Positions 46,701 to 55,984 of a DNA stretch of 64,000 nt are shown here, one piece after another. A program made the translations under genes and the position numbers. Each line of letters opens with the position of its first letter. The stretch's first letter is position 1. This stretch comes from Mycolicibacterium rutilum. Lineage in GTDB: Bacteria; Actinomycetota; Actinomycetes; Mycobacteriales; Mycobacteriaceae. The notes beneath the pieces were generated by a model that did no database searches, was not told the DNA's origin, and saw only the letters and a list, made by a program, of their open reading frames with translations. The stretch covers positions 3,534,001 to 3,598,000 of the forward strand of contig NZ_LT629971.1 in NCBI RefSeq assembly GCF_900108565.1, given 5' to 3'.

Positions 46701-48203
46701 TTACGCGACCTCGTGGGAGACGTCGTGCGTTACCGGCCGGTCCGATGGAGGTTCGGTCGTCGTGGGGGCGGTGATCGGCTGCGGCACCCACCACGGGTCG
46801 GGCTGGCGCGAGGCCCAGCCGTTGATGGCCTCGAGCTCGGCGGCCAACGACACCAGCAGCGGTTCGCTGTTGGCCGGGCCCATCAGTTGCACGCCGATCG
46901 GGAGCCCGTCGGAGGTGAAACCCGCAGGCACGTTGATCGACGGCCAGCCCAGCAGGTTCCACGGCCAGGTGACCGGGCAGGCCTTGATCATCGCCCGGTC
47001 CGTCGACAGCCCGCCGCGGTGGTCGAAGTCGTGCACCGGGGGCGCGGGCTGCGCGGTGGTCGGGGCCAGCACCACGTCGGCGATGTTGAAGATGTAGCCG
47101 ATCCGGCGATGAGCGCGGGCCTCGCGGGCGCGTGCCTTGCGCAGCACGTGTTCGGACAGCAGGCGGCCGGTGCGCAGATTGGCCTTGGTGCGGGCGTCGA
47201 GCTGGACGCCGTGCCCGAGCCGGTCCGCCCAGTCGAGCAGCCCCGACGTGGAACGGGACAGGAAGTTCCACGACATCCCGACGCTGTAGTCGGGGTCGGC
47301 GGCCACGATCTGGTGTCCGAGCTGTTCGAGCTGGTCGGCGACGACCGACATGGCGGCCCGGATCTCGGGATGCAGCTTGGCCCGGAACACCGTGAACGGG
47401 AACCGGGTCGACAGCGCGATCCGCAGCGGACCGGGCGCCTGGGCGACATGGTCGGAGATCTGCACCGGCGGCGGCTGGTGGCGGTCACCGGCGACGTTGC
47501 CCGACGCGGCGTCGAGCACCAGTGCCGCGTCGGTGACCGTCCTCGCCAGCACGCCGTTGACGGTGATCCCGTTGAACGCCTCCGGCAGCGGCCATGTCGA
47601 GATGCGTCCGCGCTGCGGCTTGATGCCGACCAGGTGCGTCCACGCCGCCGGGATCCGGACGCTGCCCGCACCGTCGGAGCCGATCGCCGCGGCCACCAGC
47701 CCGGCCGCCACCGCCGCGGCGCTGCCGCCCGAGGATCCGCCCGGGATGTGCTCGCGCGACCACGGGTTGCGGGTGTGCCCGAACGCGGGCCCGCTCGTGA
47801 ACGGCCACTGGCCGAGTTCGCAGGTGTTGGTCTTGCCGACGATCACCGCGCCGGCGGCCCGCAGCCGTCGCACCACTTCGCTGTCCTCGGTGGCCGCGGG
47901 CACGGTGCCGTCGGCGCCGAACCGGGTCGGCACCCCGGCGACGTCGACGTCGTCCTTGACCGCGATCGGGATGCTCAGCAGCGGTTGTTTCGAATGATCC
48001 TGGCCCGCCGCGCGTTTGCGGTCGGCCCGGGCGGCGTCGGCCAGCGCCTGCTCGGTGAACACCACCCGGAACGCGTTGAGCGTCGGCTGGCTGGCAGCGA
48101 TCGCGTCGAGCGAGCGTTGCACCAGTTCCACCGACGTGACGGAACCACTCGCGAGCTGAAAAAGCTGTTGAGTCAGGGTGGGAAATCGGGTTGTTTGGGG
48201 CAT
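46701..48203 (-). CDS. amiA2: Amidase-signature hydrolase (AmiA2-like)
   Basis: A 500-residue amidase-signature enzyme that hydrolyses carboxylic amides. The Ser-Ser-Lys triad is visible: Lys in IPIAVKDDVDVAGVPT, and the two serines in PGGSSGGSAAAVA and GSDGAGSVRIPA. The physiological substrate is not known. It occupies the place of amiA2 (Rv2363) of M. tuberculosis and is of similar length. It diverges from recO. Its start is the ATG at 48203. The next gene on the same strand begins 11 bases beyond its stop. Confidence 0.88.
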   Translation of the reverse strand: MPQTTRFPTLTQQLFQLASGSVTSVELVQRSLDAIAASQPTLNAFRVVFTEQALADAARADRKRAAGQDHSKQPLLSIPIAVKDDVDVAGVPTRFGADGTVPAATEDSEVVRRLRAAGAVIVGKTNTCELGQWPFTSGPAFGHTRNPWSREHIPGGSSGGSAAAVAAGLVAAAIGSDGAGSVRIPAAWTHLVGIKPQRGRISTWPLPEAFNGITVNGVLARTVTDAALVLDAASGNVAGDRHQPPPVQISDHVAQAPGPLRIALSTRFPFTVFRAKLHPEIRAAMSVVADQLEQLGHQIVAADPDYSVGMSWNFLSRSTSGLLDWADRLGHGVQLDARTKANLRTGRLLSEHVLRKARAREARAHRRIGYIFNIADVVLAPTTAQPAPPVHDFDHRGGLSTDRAMIKACPVTWPWNLLGWPSINVPAGFTSDGLPIGVQLMGPANSEPLLVSLAAELEAINGWASRQPDPWWVPQPITAPTTTEPPSDRPVTHDVSHEVA

Positions 48204-48266
48204 CGGTTACGAGGATATCGGCGGTGCGAACCGGAATCTGACAGACCGCAATGCAAGACTGGACGA

Positions 48267-49112
48267 ATGCGGCTGTACCGGGACCGAGCGGTGGTGCTGC
48301 GCCAGCACAAGCTGGGCGAGGCCGACCGGATCGTCACCCTGCTCACCCGCGACCACGGGTTGGTCCGCGCGGTGGCCAAGGGCGTGCGACGCACCCGCAG
48401 CAAGTTCGGCGCCCGGCTGGAGCCGTTCGCGCACATCGACGTTCAGCTGCATCCGGGCCGCAACCTCGACATCGTGACCCAGGTGCAGGCCATCGACGCG
48501 TTCGCCACCGACATCGTCAGCGACTACGGCCGCTACACCTGCGCGTGCGCGGTGCTGGAGACCGCCGAGCGCCTGGCCGGGGAGGAACGTGCGCCGATGC
48601 CGGCGCTGCACCGGCTGACGGTGGCGGCGCTGCGCGCGGTCGCCGACGGCAGCAGACCGCGTGAGCTGGTGCTCGATGCGTACCTGTTGCGAGCCATGGG
48701 CATCGCGGGCTGGGCGCCGGCGCTGACCGAATGTGCGCGCTGCGCGGCGCCGGGCCCGCACCGGGCGTTCAACGTGGCCGCCGGCGGCAGCGTGTGCGTG
48801 CACTGCCGGCCGTCCGGGTCGGTGACGCCGCCGCAGGGCGTGCTGGACCTGATGGCCGCCCTGCACGACGGGGACTGGGCGCACGCCGAGACCTCGACGC
48901 CGTCGTACCGAAGCCAGGCCAGCGGGCTGGTGGCAGCACATCTGCAGTGGCACCTGGAGCGTCAGCTCAGGACACTGCCGCTGGTCGAGCGCGTGTACCG
49001 GGTCGATAGGAGTGTCGGCGAGCAGCGGGTATCGCTGGTCGGGCAGGATGTGGCCCATGGCAACCAAACGGGCGGGCAAGAGGACCTACCCACAGCTGCC
49101 CCCGGCGCCTGA
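48267..49112 (+). CDS. recO: RecO, recombination mediator
   Basis: A 281-residue DNA repair protein that helps RecA load onto SSB-coated DNA in the RecFOR pathway. The OB-fold N-terminus is typical ([47 protein letters not shown]). A C4 zinc motif is present as CARCAAPG ... CVHC. The ATG at 48267 is chosen because everything upstream in this very long frame is antisense to the amidase gene. It is a little longer than the M. tuberculosis protein (about 265), and the extra tail overlaps the start of uppS by 56 bp. Confidence 0.93.
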   Translation: MRLYRDRAVVLRQHKLGEADRIVTLLTRDHGLVRAVAKGVRRTRSKFGARLEPFAHIDVQLHPGRNLDIVTQVQAIDAFATDIVSDYGRYTCACAVLETAERLAGEERAPMPALHRLTVAALRAVADGSRPRELVLDAYLLRAMGIAGWAPALTECARCAAPGPHRAFNVAAGGSVCVHCRPSGSVTPPQGVLDLMAALHDGDWAHAETSTPSYRSQASGLVAAHLQWHLERQLRTLPLVERVYRVDRSVGEQRVSLVGQDVAHGNQTGGQEDLPTAAPGA

Positions 49113-49941
49113 GGACTACCCGACCTTTCCCGACAAGTCGACCTGGCCGGTCGTCTTCCCGGAGATCCCGGCGGGCACCAACGGCCAGTTCGCGCGCCCA
49201 CCCCAGCACACCTCGAAGGAGGCCGCGCCCCGGATCCCGGCCGACCAGGTGCCCAACCACGTCGCCGTCGTCATGGACGGCAACGGCCGCTGGGCCACCC
49301 AGCGCGGCCTGCACCGCACCGAAGGCCACAAGATGGGCGAAGCGGTGCTCATCGACATCACTTGCGGCGCAATCGAAATCGGGATCAAGCACCTGACGGT
49401 GTACGCGTTCTCCACCGAGAACTGGAAGCGCAGCACCGAGGAGGTGCGGTTCCTGATGGGGTTCAACCGCGAGGTCGTGCGCCGCCGCCGGGAGAACCTC
49501 AACGACATGGGCGTGCGGATGCGCTGGGTCGGCTCGCGGCCGCGGATGTGGCGCAGCGTGATCAAGGAGTTCGACATCGCCGAGCAGATGACCGTCGGCA
49601 ACGACGTCATCACGATCAACTACTGCGTCAACTACGGCGGCCGCACCGAGATCGTGGAGGCCACGCGCGAGCTCGCGCAGCTGGCCGTCGACGGCAAGAT
49701 CCGGCCGGACCGCATCACCGAGGCCAGCTTCGCCAAGCACCTGCACCGCTCCGACATCCCCGACGTCGACCTGTTCATCCGGACGTCGGGGGAGCAGCGG
49801 GCCAGCAACTTCCTGCTGTGGCAAGCCGCGTACGCGGAGTACGTGTTCCAGGACAAGCTGTGGCCGGACTACGACCGCCGCGACCTGTGGGCGGCCTGCG
49901 AGGAGTACGTCAACCGCAACCGAAGGTTCGGACGGGCCTGA
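49057..49941 (+). CDS. uppS: Long-chain Z-isoprenyl (decaprenyl) diphosphate synthase
   Basis: A 294-residue cis-prenyltransferase that makes the decaprenyl phosphate carrier used for wall arabinogalactan and peptidoglycan. The catalytic MDGNGRWA lies near residue 75. The [17 protein letters not shown] and [15 protein letters not shown] motifs are complete. The roughly 65-residue proline-rich N-terminal extension before the catalytic core is as in mycobacterial Rv2361c. The ATG at 49057 is the recognised start and lies within recO. A GTG-type start at 49012 is possible but would lengthen the overlap. Confidence 0.94.
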   Translation: MATKRAGKRTYPQLPPAPEDYPTFPDKSTWPVVFPEIPAGTNGQFARPPQHTSKEAAPRIPADQVPNHVAVVMDGNGRWATQRGLHRTEGHKMGEAVLIDITCGAIEIGIKHLTVYAFSTENWKRSTEEVRFLMGFNREVVRRRRENLNDMGVRMRWVGSRPRMWRSVIKEFDIAEQMTVGNDVITINYCVNYGGRTEIVEATRELAQLAVDGKIRPDRITEASFAKHLHRSDIPDVDLFIRTSGEQRASNFLLWQAAYAEYVFQDKLWPDYDRRDLWAACEEYVNRNRRFGRA

Positions 49942-50366
49942 TGAATCTGCAGGAGCGGCTCGGCGAGATCCTCGAGGGCGTGCTGCCGGTGACCCGCGAG
50001 GACGACGGGGCGGTCACCGTCCACCACGACGAGACGTTCGCCTCGCTGCGCACGGTCCCGGTCGCCGAGGGGCTGGAGCTGGTGTCGCTGACCCAGATCC
50101 TGGCCTGGGACCTGCCGTTGGACGCCAAGCTGCGCGCCACGGTCGCCGAGCACGCGCACAACACGCTGCTGGGGACCGTCTCGCTGGCCGCCAAGAGCGC
50201 GCCGGCGCAGATCGCGGCCGGGGCCAAGCGCAATTCCAAGAAGGCCGCGGATGTGTTGCTGCGCTACAACTTTCCCGCCGCCGGGCTGACCGACGACGCG
50301 TTGCGCACCCTGATCCTGATGGTGCTCGCCACCGGCGCGGAAGTGCGTCGCGCGTTAGTCGGCTGA
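49941..50366 (+). CDS. Conserved actinobacterial protein of unknown function (Rv2360c-like)
   Basis: A 141-residue soluble protein coupled to uppS by a TGATG overlap. The C-terminal half is helical and basic (AAKSAPAQIAAGAKRNSKKAADVLLRYNFPAAGLTDDALRTLILMVLATGAE). The N-terminal half has an acidic strand-rich look. I recognise it only as the gene that stands between uppS and zur in mycobacteria, and no catalytic motif is seen. Its 3' end overlaps the convergent zur gene by 12 bp. Confidence 0.78.
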   Translation: MNLQERLGEILEGVLPVTREDDGAVTVHHDETFASLRTVPVAEGLELVSLTQILAWDLPLDAKLRATVAEHAHNTLLGTVSLAAKSAPAQIAAGAKRNSKKAADVLLRYNFPAAGLTDDALRTLILMVLATGAEVRRALVG

Positions 50367-50771
50367 ATTCGCCGCGCAGCCGCCGCACACGCCGAAGATC
50401 TCGATCGTGTGGCTGACGTCGGAGAAGCCGTGCTCGCGGGCGACGGCGGCGGCCCAGTCCTCGACGTCGCCGCCCTGGATCTCCACCGTCGACCCGCACG
50501 ACCGGCACACCAGGTGATGATGGTGATCCTGCGAGCAGCGCCGGTACACCGATTCACCGGTGTCGGTGCGCAGGGTGTCGACGGCGCCGGCGGCCGCCAT
50601 CTGCTGCAGCGTGCGGTAGACCGTCGTCAAGCCGATGCCCTCACCGCGGCGCCGCAGTTCGTCGTGCAACTCCTGCGCGGACCGGAACTCGTCGAGGTTC
50701 TCCAGCAGAGCGCTGATCGCCGCGCGCTGTCGCGTCGCGCGCACACCCGTCGAACCCGGCGCCGTCGTCAT
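50355..50771 (-). CDS. zur: Zur/FurB, zinc-responsive Fur-family repressor
   Basis: A 138-residue Fur-family regulator. The winged helix is TRQRAAISALLENLDEFRSAQELHDELRRRGEGIGLTTVYRTLQQM. The metal region has HHHHLVCRSCGS and a second CGGC pair near the end, giving the structural zinc site. It follows smtB with an ATGA overlap, the known mycobacterial smtB-zur operon order in which SmtB is derepressed by zinc and Zur then represses zinc-uptake genes. The C-terminus is short after the second cysteine pair. Confidence 0.93.
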   Translation of the reverse strand: MTTAPGSTGVRATRQRAAISALLENLDEFRSAQELHDELRRRGEGIGLTTVYRTLQQMAAAGAVDTLRTDTGESVYRRCSQDHHHHLVCRSCGSTVEIQGGDVEDWAAAVAREHGFSDVSHTIEIFGVCGGCAANSAD

Positions 50772-51136
50772 TGACCGCCCTCGGCCGCGTGCGTCACCGC
50801 CGCGACGACGATGTCGGCGAGGTGCTCATCGACGAGGCGGTACATCACCTCGCGGCCCGAGCGCTCACCGGCGACCACCCCGGCGGCCTTGAGGATCCGC
50901 AGATGTTGGCTGACCAGCGGCTGCGGCACCGCGAGCGCGTCGACGAGCTCGTGCACGCAGCGCGCCGATTCGCGCAGCTGCAACACGATCGCGATCCGCA
51001 CCGGGGCGGCCAGCGCGCGCAACAGGTCCCCGGAGGTGTCCAGCACGTCGCGCGTCGGCACGTCGGGGAACGGCGCGCCGCTGTGCTCGTGCGCGGCCGC
51101 GGCGTCGCCGACCGCCAAAGTGGAAACCGTTTTCAT
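50768..51136 (-). CDS. smtB: SmtB, ArsR/SmtB-family zinc sensor repressor
   Basis: A 122-residue ArsR/SmtB-type winged-helix repressor. The core [51 protein letters not shown] is nearly that of M. tuberculosis SmtB. The C-terminal helix [17 protein letters not shown] carries the metal-binding Asp/His ligands. An N-terminal His (HEHSG) may contribute. The ATG at 51136 is chosen because an inverted repeat that looks like its operator lies at 51152-51171, inside the longer in-frame alternative that begins at 51217. The product represses its own operon with zur when zinc is low. Confidence 0.92.
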   Translation of the reverse strand: MKTVSTLAVGDAAAAHEHSGAPFPDVPTRDVLDTSGDLLRALAAPVRIAIVLQLRESARCVHELVDALAVPQPLVSQHLRILKAAGVVAGERSGREVMYRLVDEHLADIVVAAVTHAAEGGQ

Positions 51137-51151
51137 TATGGCGCCAACAAT

Positions 51152-51171
51152 ACATGCGCATCCCTGCATGT
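51152..51171. promoter_or_regulatory. Inverted repeat, likely SmtB operator
   Basis: ACATGC (51152-51157) and GCATGT (51166-51171) form a perfect palindromic pair with eight bases between. It sits 16 bases upstream of the smtB start and 37 bases upstream of the divergent glyS start. Operators of ArsR/SmtB repressors have this size and position, but the binding itself is inferred. Confidence 0.6.
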
Positions 51172-51207
51172 CAACGCGGCGAGCCGGGGTCGCTACGCTG
51201 TGCACTC

Positions 51208-52593
51208 GTGGCTTCAATCATCGACACCGTGGCGAACCTGGCCAAGCGGCGCGGCCTGGTCTATCAATCGGGGGAGATCTACGGCGGCACCAAGTCGGCG
51301 TGGGACTACGGCCCGCTCGGGGTGGAACTCAAAGAGAACATCAAGCGGCAGTGGTGGCGCGCGGTGGTCACCGGCCGCGACGATGTCGTCGGCCTGGACA
51401 GTGCGATCATCCTGCCCCGCGACGTGTGGGTGGCCTCCGGCCACGTCGAGGTGTTCAACGACCCGCTCGTCGAGTGCCTGAACTGCCACAAGCGCCACCG
51501 GCAGGACCACATGCAGGAGGCGTACGCCGAGAAGAAGGGAATCGATGATCCCGACTCGGTGGCGATGAGCGAGATCTCCTGCCCGGACTGCGGCACCAAG
51601 GGGCAGTGGACTGAACCGCGCGACTTCAACATGATGCTGAAGACCTACCTCGGCCCGATCGAGACCGAGGAGGGACTGCACTATCTGCGGCCGGAGACCG
51701 CGCAGGGCATCTTCGTCAACTTCGCCAATGTGGTGACCACGCAACGCAAGAAGCCGCCGTTCGGGATCGCCCAGACCGGCAAGAGCTTCCGCAACGAGAT
51801 CACGCCGGGCAACTTCATCTTCCGCACCCGCGAGTTCGAGCAGATGGAGATGGAGTTCTTCGTCGAGCCGTCGACGGCCCGCGAATGGCACCAGTACTGG
51901 ATCGACGAGCGCCTGCAGTGGTACGTCGACCTCGGCATCGACCGCGACAACCTGCGACTCTACGAGCACCCGAAAGAGAAGCTGTCGCACTACTCCGACC
52001 GCACGGTCGACATCGAGTACAAGTTCGGCTTCGTCGGCAACCCGTGGGGTGAGCTCGAAGGTGTCGCCAACCGCACCGACTTCGACTTGTCAACGCACAC
52101 AAAGCATTCCGGTGCCGACCTGTCCTACTACGAACAGGCCAACGACACCCGCTACGTGCCGTACGTGATCGAGCCGGCAGCGGGCCTGACCCGCTCGTTC
52201 ATGGCGTTTCTGGTCGACGCCTACGCCGAGGACGAGGCGCCCAACGCCAAGGGCGGCGTCGACAAGCGCACCGTGCTGCGGCTGGACCCGCGGCTGGCGC
52301 CGGTCAAGGCCGCGGTGCTGCCGCTGTCGCGCAACGAGGCGCTCTCGCCGAAAGCCCGCGACCTGGCGGCCGACCTGCGCAAGTTCTGGAACGTCGAGTT
52401 CGACGACGCCGGCGCCATCGGCCGGCGCTATCGCCGCCAGGACGAGATCGGCACGCCGTTTTGCGTGACCGTCGACTTCGACACGCTCGAGGATCAGGCC
52501 GTCACGATCCGCGAGCGCGACGCGATGACGCAGGACCGGGTCGCCCTCGATCAGGTCAGCGACTACCTCGCCGCCCGCCTGAAGGGCTGCTGA
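51208..52593 (+). CDS. glyS: Glycyl-tRNA synthetase
   Basis: A 461-residue class II synthetase (alpha2 type) that charges tRNA-Gly. Motif 2 is seen in [25 protein letters not shown], and motif 3 in [14 protein letters not shown]. The zinc-type cysteines CLNCHKRH and CPDCGTKG lie in residues 90-135, as in the bacterial and archaeal alpha2 form. GTG 51208 gives an N-terminus ([23 protein letters not shown]) that matches the mycobacterial homologue. It is divergent from smtB. Confidence 0.95.
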   Translation: MASIIDTVANLAKRRGLVYQSGEIYGGTKSAWDYGPLGVELKENIKRQWWRAVVTGRDDVVGLDSAIILPRDVWVASGHVEVFNDPLVECLNCHKRHRQDHMQEAYAEKKGIDDPDSVAMSEISCPDCGTKGQWTEPRDFNMMLKTYLGPIETEEGLHYLRPETAQGIFVNFANVVTTQRKKPPFGIAQTGKSFRNEITPGNFIFRTREFEQMEMEFFVEPSTAREWHQYWIDERLQWYVDLGIDRDNLRLYEHPKEKLSHYSDRTVDIEYKFGFVGNPWGELEGVANRTDFDLSTHTKHSGADLSYYEQANDTRYVPYVIEPAAGLTRSFMAFLVDAYAEDEAPNAKGGVDKRTVLRLDPRLAPVKAAVLPLSRNEALSPKARDLAADLRKFWNVEFDDAGAIGRRYRRQDEIGTPFCVTVDFDTLEDQAVTIRERDAMTQDRVALDQVSDYLAARLKGC

Positions 52594-52603
52594 TCCCGCG
52601 GGT

Positions 52604-54634
52604 CTAGAAGCGGCCGCCGCCGCCGAACATGCCGCCGCCGCCCCCGGATCCGCCGAACGATCCGGGGTTGAAGCCGCCGCCACCGAAGCCGCCGCCGCCG
52701 AAACCGCCGAAGCCGCCGCGCATTCCGCCGCTGAGGATGTTGCCGATCAGGATGCCGCCCAGGACCGCGCCCATGTTGCCGCCGCCACCGCCGCCGCCGT
52801 AGGGGCCCATGAACGTGGTCTGCGCGTTCTGCACGTCGTTGTGGGCCAGCGTCTGCGCCTGCGACGCCAGCATGGCGGCGCCGTTGGCGTGCGCGATCGC
52901 CTCGGCGGGGTCAGTCGCGCGTTTGCTTTCCGCCGCGCCGAGTTGGCGCACCGCCTCGGCCAGCCGGGTGCGTGCCTCCGGGCCGACCGCGCCGCGCCGG
53001 GTGTCGATGAAGTCCGACACCGAGCGCACCCGCGAGCGCGCGGTGAACAGCGCCTCGTCCAGCGCGCGGTTCAACCGCTCGGCGGCCTCGCGTTCCTCCT
53101 CGACGGCGGCGAGCAGACGGTCCAGATCCGCGTCGGCCTTGGTCAGTTCGGTGACTGCGCCGAGCGGATCGACCTGGCCGGTGCGCTGGGCGGTTTCCAC
53201 CGCGGCCGCCGCTGCGTCGCGGGCCTTTTCGAGTTCCGCGCGCTGAGCCGTCGAACCCTGCTGCAGCAGCGCGCCGGCCTGTTTGATGCCGTTCTGGATG
53301 TCCTCGATCGCCGCGGGCAGCCGGGTCACTGCCCGCCGGATGTCGCTGGCGGCGCTGTCGACCGCATCCAGCAGTGACTTGGCCTGCAGCAGCGCCGACT
53401 CGGCGGCCCGGACCGCGTCGATGAGCTCGCTCTGCTGCCCGACCACCGGCCGGTTCGCCAGTTCGCGGCCGCGGGTGACGTTCTCGTCGGCGAACGCCAG
53501 CAGCTCCTTGGCCGCGTCGACATTGCCCGCCACCGAAGTCAGTGCCGCGACGTCGAATTCGCGATGCAGCTCCTCGAGCTTGTGCGCGGACCCGTCGAGC
53601 CGGGCGGTGATGTCGACGATCTGCTGGGTCATCGCGTCCAGCCGGCTCGGGGCGTTGATCACCAGGTCGCGCAGCCGGGCGAACGCCTCGCTCTGCGACT
53701 CGAGCTCGCGGTCGGCCTTACCGGCGGCCACCACCACCCGGGTCAACAGGTCGCGGCGCTGGGCAGGCGTCTCGGGGATCGCGTCGTCGAGGATCTGCCG
53801 CACGTTGAACGCTTGCGTCAACGTCGTTTTCGCGTTGGTCACCGCGCGGGTGAACGGTTCAGTCCGGTCCTGGCCGAACTCCTCGACGGCCAGCTCCAGC
53901 TCGTGCTCGCTGGTGCGCACCGCGTTGTCGACCTCGACCACAATCGCCTTCGACAGGTCGTCGAGCGCGTCGATGGACACCGCGGCCAACGCATGCGGGT
54001 CGGTCGGGTCGACGCGGCGTGCGGCGGCGAACTCGGCTTCGCGACGCTTGCGCTTGCGGCGCCGACGCCACAGCAGCAACACCACCAGCGCGACTGCGAT
54101 CGCGGCCAGGATCGCCAGCACCGCGAACCCGCTGATGCCCGAGCCCGAGCTCGACTGCCCGAGTCCCGTGGCCGCCGCCACCGCCGCGCCCGCCCAATCG
54201 TTCTGGCGCAGGGCGGGTTCGATGTCGTTGCGCCGCACACTGTCGACGCGGCTCGAGCTCAGGTCGGTGGCGCTGTCGGGCACCAGGAACGCGTAGGCGC
54301 GGTCGACGGTGGCCACCGCCAGCAGCGCGTCGTAGTCACCCAGGTCGCTGCGCTGGCGGGTCGCGTTCGCCCACGCCTGCGCCGACTGGCCGTTGAACGT
54401 CTCGACGTACACCACCCACAGCCGGGTCCTGCGGTCGTTGTAGAGGGTGTCGATGGCGGAGGTGACGCGGCCGCGGTCGGCGCCGTTGAGCACGCCCGCG
54501 TCGTCGGTGAGGTAGCCGCCCAGCCGGACGGGCGGTTCGGCGGCGGTGGCGGGCGCGAGCAGCAGGCTGGCGGCCAGCACCGTGAGCACGACGCTGAGCA
54601 GACGGGCGGCGCTGAACAGACGGGCGGGGCGCAT
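52604..54634 (-). CDS. TPM-domain membrane protein with glycine-rich tail (Rv2345-like)
   Basis: A 676-residue protein. The signal peptide (residues 1-30) is followed by a TPM domain (about 40-165: [41 protein letters not shown]). One membrane helix lies near 172-192 ([20 protein letters not shown]), followed by a basic stop-transfer sequence. A long helical, probably coiled-coil cytoplasmic part runs to about 600. The last 60 residues are nearly all Gly, Phe and Met. TPM domains occur in proteins tied to membrane protein repair or stress, but the role here is unknown. The ATG at 54634 is used. A TTG three codons upstream (54643) is equally possible. It is convergent with glyS, with 10 bases between stops. 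Confidence 0.82.
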   Translation of the reverse strand: MRPARLFSAARLLSVVLTVLAASLLLAPATAAEPPVRLGGYLTDDAGVLNGADRGRVTSAIDTLYNDRRTRLWVVYVETFNGQSAQAWANATRQRSDLGDYDALLAVATVDRAYAFLVPDSATDLSSSRVDSVRRNDIEPALRQNDWAGAAVAAATGLGQSSSGSGISGFAVLAILAAIAVALVVLLLWRRRRKRKRREAEFAAARRVDPTDPHALAAVSIDALDDLSKAIVVEVDNAVRTSEHELELAVEEFGQDRTEPFTRAVTNAKTTLTQAFNVRQILDDAIPETPAQRRDLLTRVVVAAGKADRELESQSEAFARLRDLVINAPSRLDAMTQQIVDITARLDGSAHKLEELHREFDVAALTSVAGNVDAAKELLAFADENVTRGRELANRPVVGQQSELIDAVRAAESALLQAKSLLDAVDSAASDIRRAVTRLPAAIEDIQNGIKQAGALLQQGSTAQRAELEKARDAAAAAVETAQRTGQVDPLGAVTELTKADADLDRLLAAVEEEREAAERLNRALDEALFTARSRVRSVSDFIDTRRGAVGPEARTRLAEAVRQLGAAESKRATDPAEAIAHANGAAMLASQAQTLAHNDVQNAQTTFMGPYGGGGGGGNMGAVLGGILIGNILSGGMRGGFGGFGGGGFGGGGFNPGSFGGSGGGGGMFGGGGRF

Positions 54635-54707
54635 GTTCGCCAATCTAGTGCCGAACGCGCCGCCGACCTCGCCGCACCGGACAACCGTGCTGGCAGACTG
54701 TGCGTCG

Positions 54708-55979
54708 GTGGCAGCGAAAAGTGATCCCTACGACGAGTTCGACCGGCAGCGGCTGGTGGTCGAACCGGTCAAGGGTGCCGCATTGCCGGGCACCGACACC
54801 GAACACCGCACCGACTTCGCCCGCGACCGGGCGCGGGTGCTGCACTGCGCGGCGCTGCGCCGGCTGGCTGACAAGACCCAGGTCGTCGGGCCGCGTGAGG
54901 GGGAGACGCCGCGCACCCGGCTCACCCACTCGCTGGAGGTCGCGCAGATCGGCCGCGAGATGGCCTTCGGCCTGGGCTGCGACCCCGACCTCGTCGACCT
55001 CGCCGGGCTCGCCCACGACATCGGCCACCCGCCCTACGGCCACAACGGCGAACGCGCGCTCAACGAGATCGCCAAGGCGTTCGGCGGGTTCGAGGGCAAC
55101 GCGCAGAACTTCCGCATCCTCACCCGACTGGAACCGAAAGTCGTTGACCAGCAGGGCGGTAGCGCCGGGCTGAACCTGACCCGGGCGGCGCTGGACGCGG
55201 TGACGAAGTACCCGTGGCAGCGGACCGGTGAGCGCACCAAGTTCGGCTTCTACGACGACGACATGGCCGCCGCGGACTGGGTCCGCGCCGGCGCGCCCGC
55301 CGAGCGGCCCTGTCTGGAGGCGCAGGTGATGGACTGGGCCGACGACGTCGCCTACTCGGTGCACGACGTCGAGGACGGGGTGATCTCCGGGCGGATCGAC
55401 CTGCGGGTGCTGGCCGATCACGACGCCGCCGACGCGCTGGCACGGCTCGGCGCCCGATCGTTCCCGGCGTTGGCGCCCGACCATCTGCTGGCCGCCGCCG
55501 AGCGGCTCTCGGCGCTGCCGACGATCGCGGCGGTCGGCAAGTTCGACGGCACGCTGGCAGCGTCGGTCGCGCTCAAACGGCTGACCAGCGAGCTGGTCGG
55601 CCGGTTCGTCACCGCGGCGATCGCCGAAACCCGCGCGGTCGCCGGTGCCGGCCCGCTGCGCCGCTTCGACACCGACCTGTCGGTGCCGACGACGGTGCGC
55701 GCCGAGGTCGCGGTGCTCAAGACACTGGCGCTGCAGTTCATCATGTCCGACCACCCGCACCTGCAGCTGCAGGCCGACCAGCGGGCCCGCGTCCACGAGG
55801 TGGCGCTGGCGCTGTGGGCGCAGGCGCCGAGCAGCCTGGACCCGCAGTTCGCCGCGCAGTTCAGCGCCGCCGACGACGACGGCGGCAGGCTGCGCGCGGT
55901 CGTCGACCAGATCGCGTCCTACACCGAGGGACGGTTCGAACGAGTGCACGAGGCCCGGTCTCCGAGGCGCATAGACTGA
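54708..55979 (+). CDS. dgt: dGTP triphosphohydrolase (deoxyguanosinetriphosphate triphosphohydrolase-like)
   Basis: A 423-residue HD-domain phosphohydrolase of the Dgt type, which removes triphosphate from dGTP and other dNTPs. The HD residues are His in [18 protein letters not shown] and HD in [19 protein letters not shown], with a later Asp in [18 protein letters not shown]. The GTG at 54708 is chosen since it starts just before the conserved [10 protein letters not shown]. It is close to M. tuberculosis Dgt (about 431). dnaG starts five bases after its stop, so the two are one transcription unit. Confidence 0.93.
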   Translation: MAAKSDPYDEFDRQRLVVEPVKGAALPGTDTEHRTDFARDRARVLHCAALRRLADKTQVVGPREGETPRTRLTHSLEVAQIGREMAFGLGCDPDLVDLAGLAHDIGHPPYGHNGERALNEIAKAFGGFEGNAQNFRILTRLEPKVVDQQGGSAGLNLTRAALDAVTKYPWQRTGERTKFGFYDDDMAAADWVRAGAPAERPCLEAQVMDWADDVAYSVHDVEDGVISGRIDLRVLADHDAADALARLGARSFPALAPDHLLAAAERLSALPTIAAVGKFDGTLAASVALKRLTSELVGRFVTAAIAETRAVAGAGPLRRFDTDLSVPTTVRAEVAVLKTLALQFIMSDHPHLQLQADQRARVHEVALALWAQAPSSLDPQFAAQFSAADDDGGRLRAVVDQIASYTEGRFERVHEARSPRRID

Positions 55980-55984
55980 CGCGC

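Noticed and set aside
46690..47271. N-terminal extension of the CAP-protein frame
   Set aside because: Overlaps the amidase gene in another frame. The signal peptide begins at 46689.
46713..48266. Long N-terminal extension of the recO frame
   Set aside because: This part is antisense to the amidase gene. RecO homology starts at the ATG at 48267.
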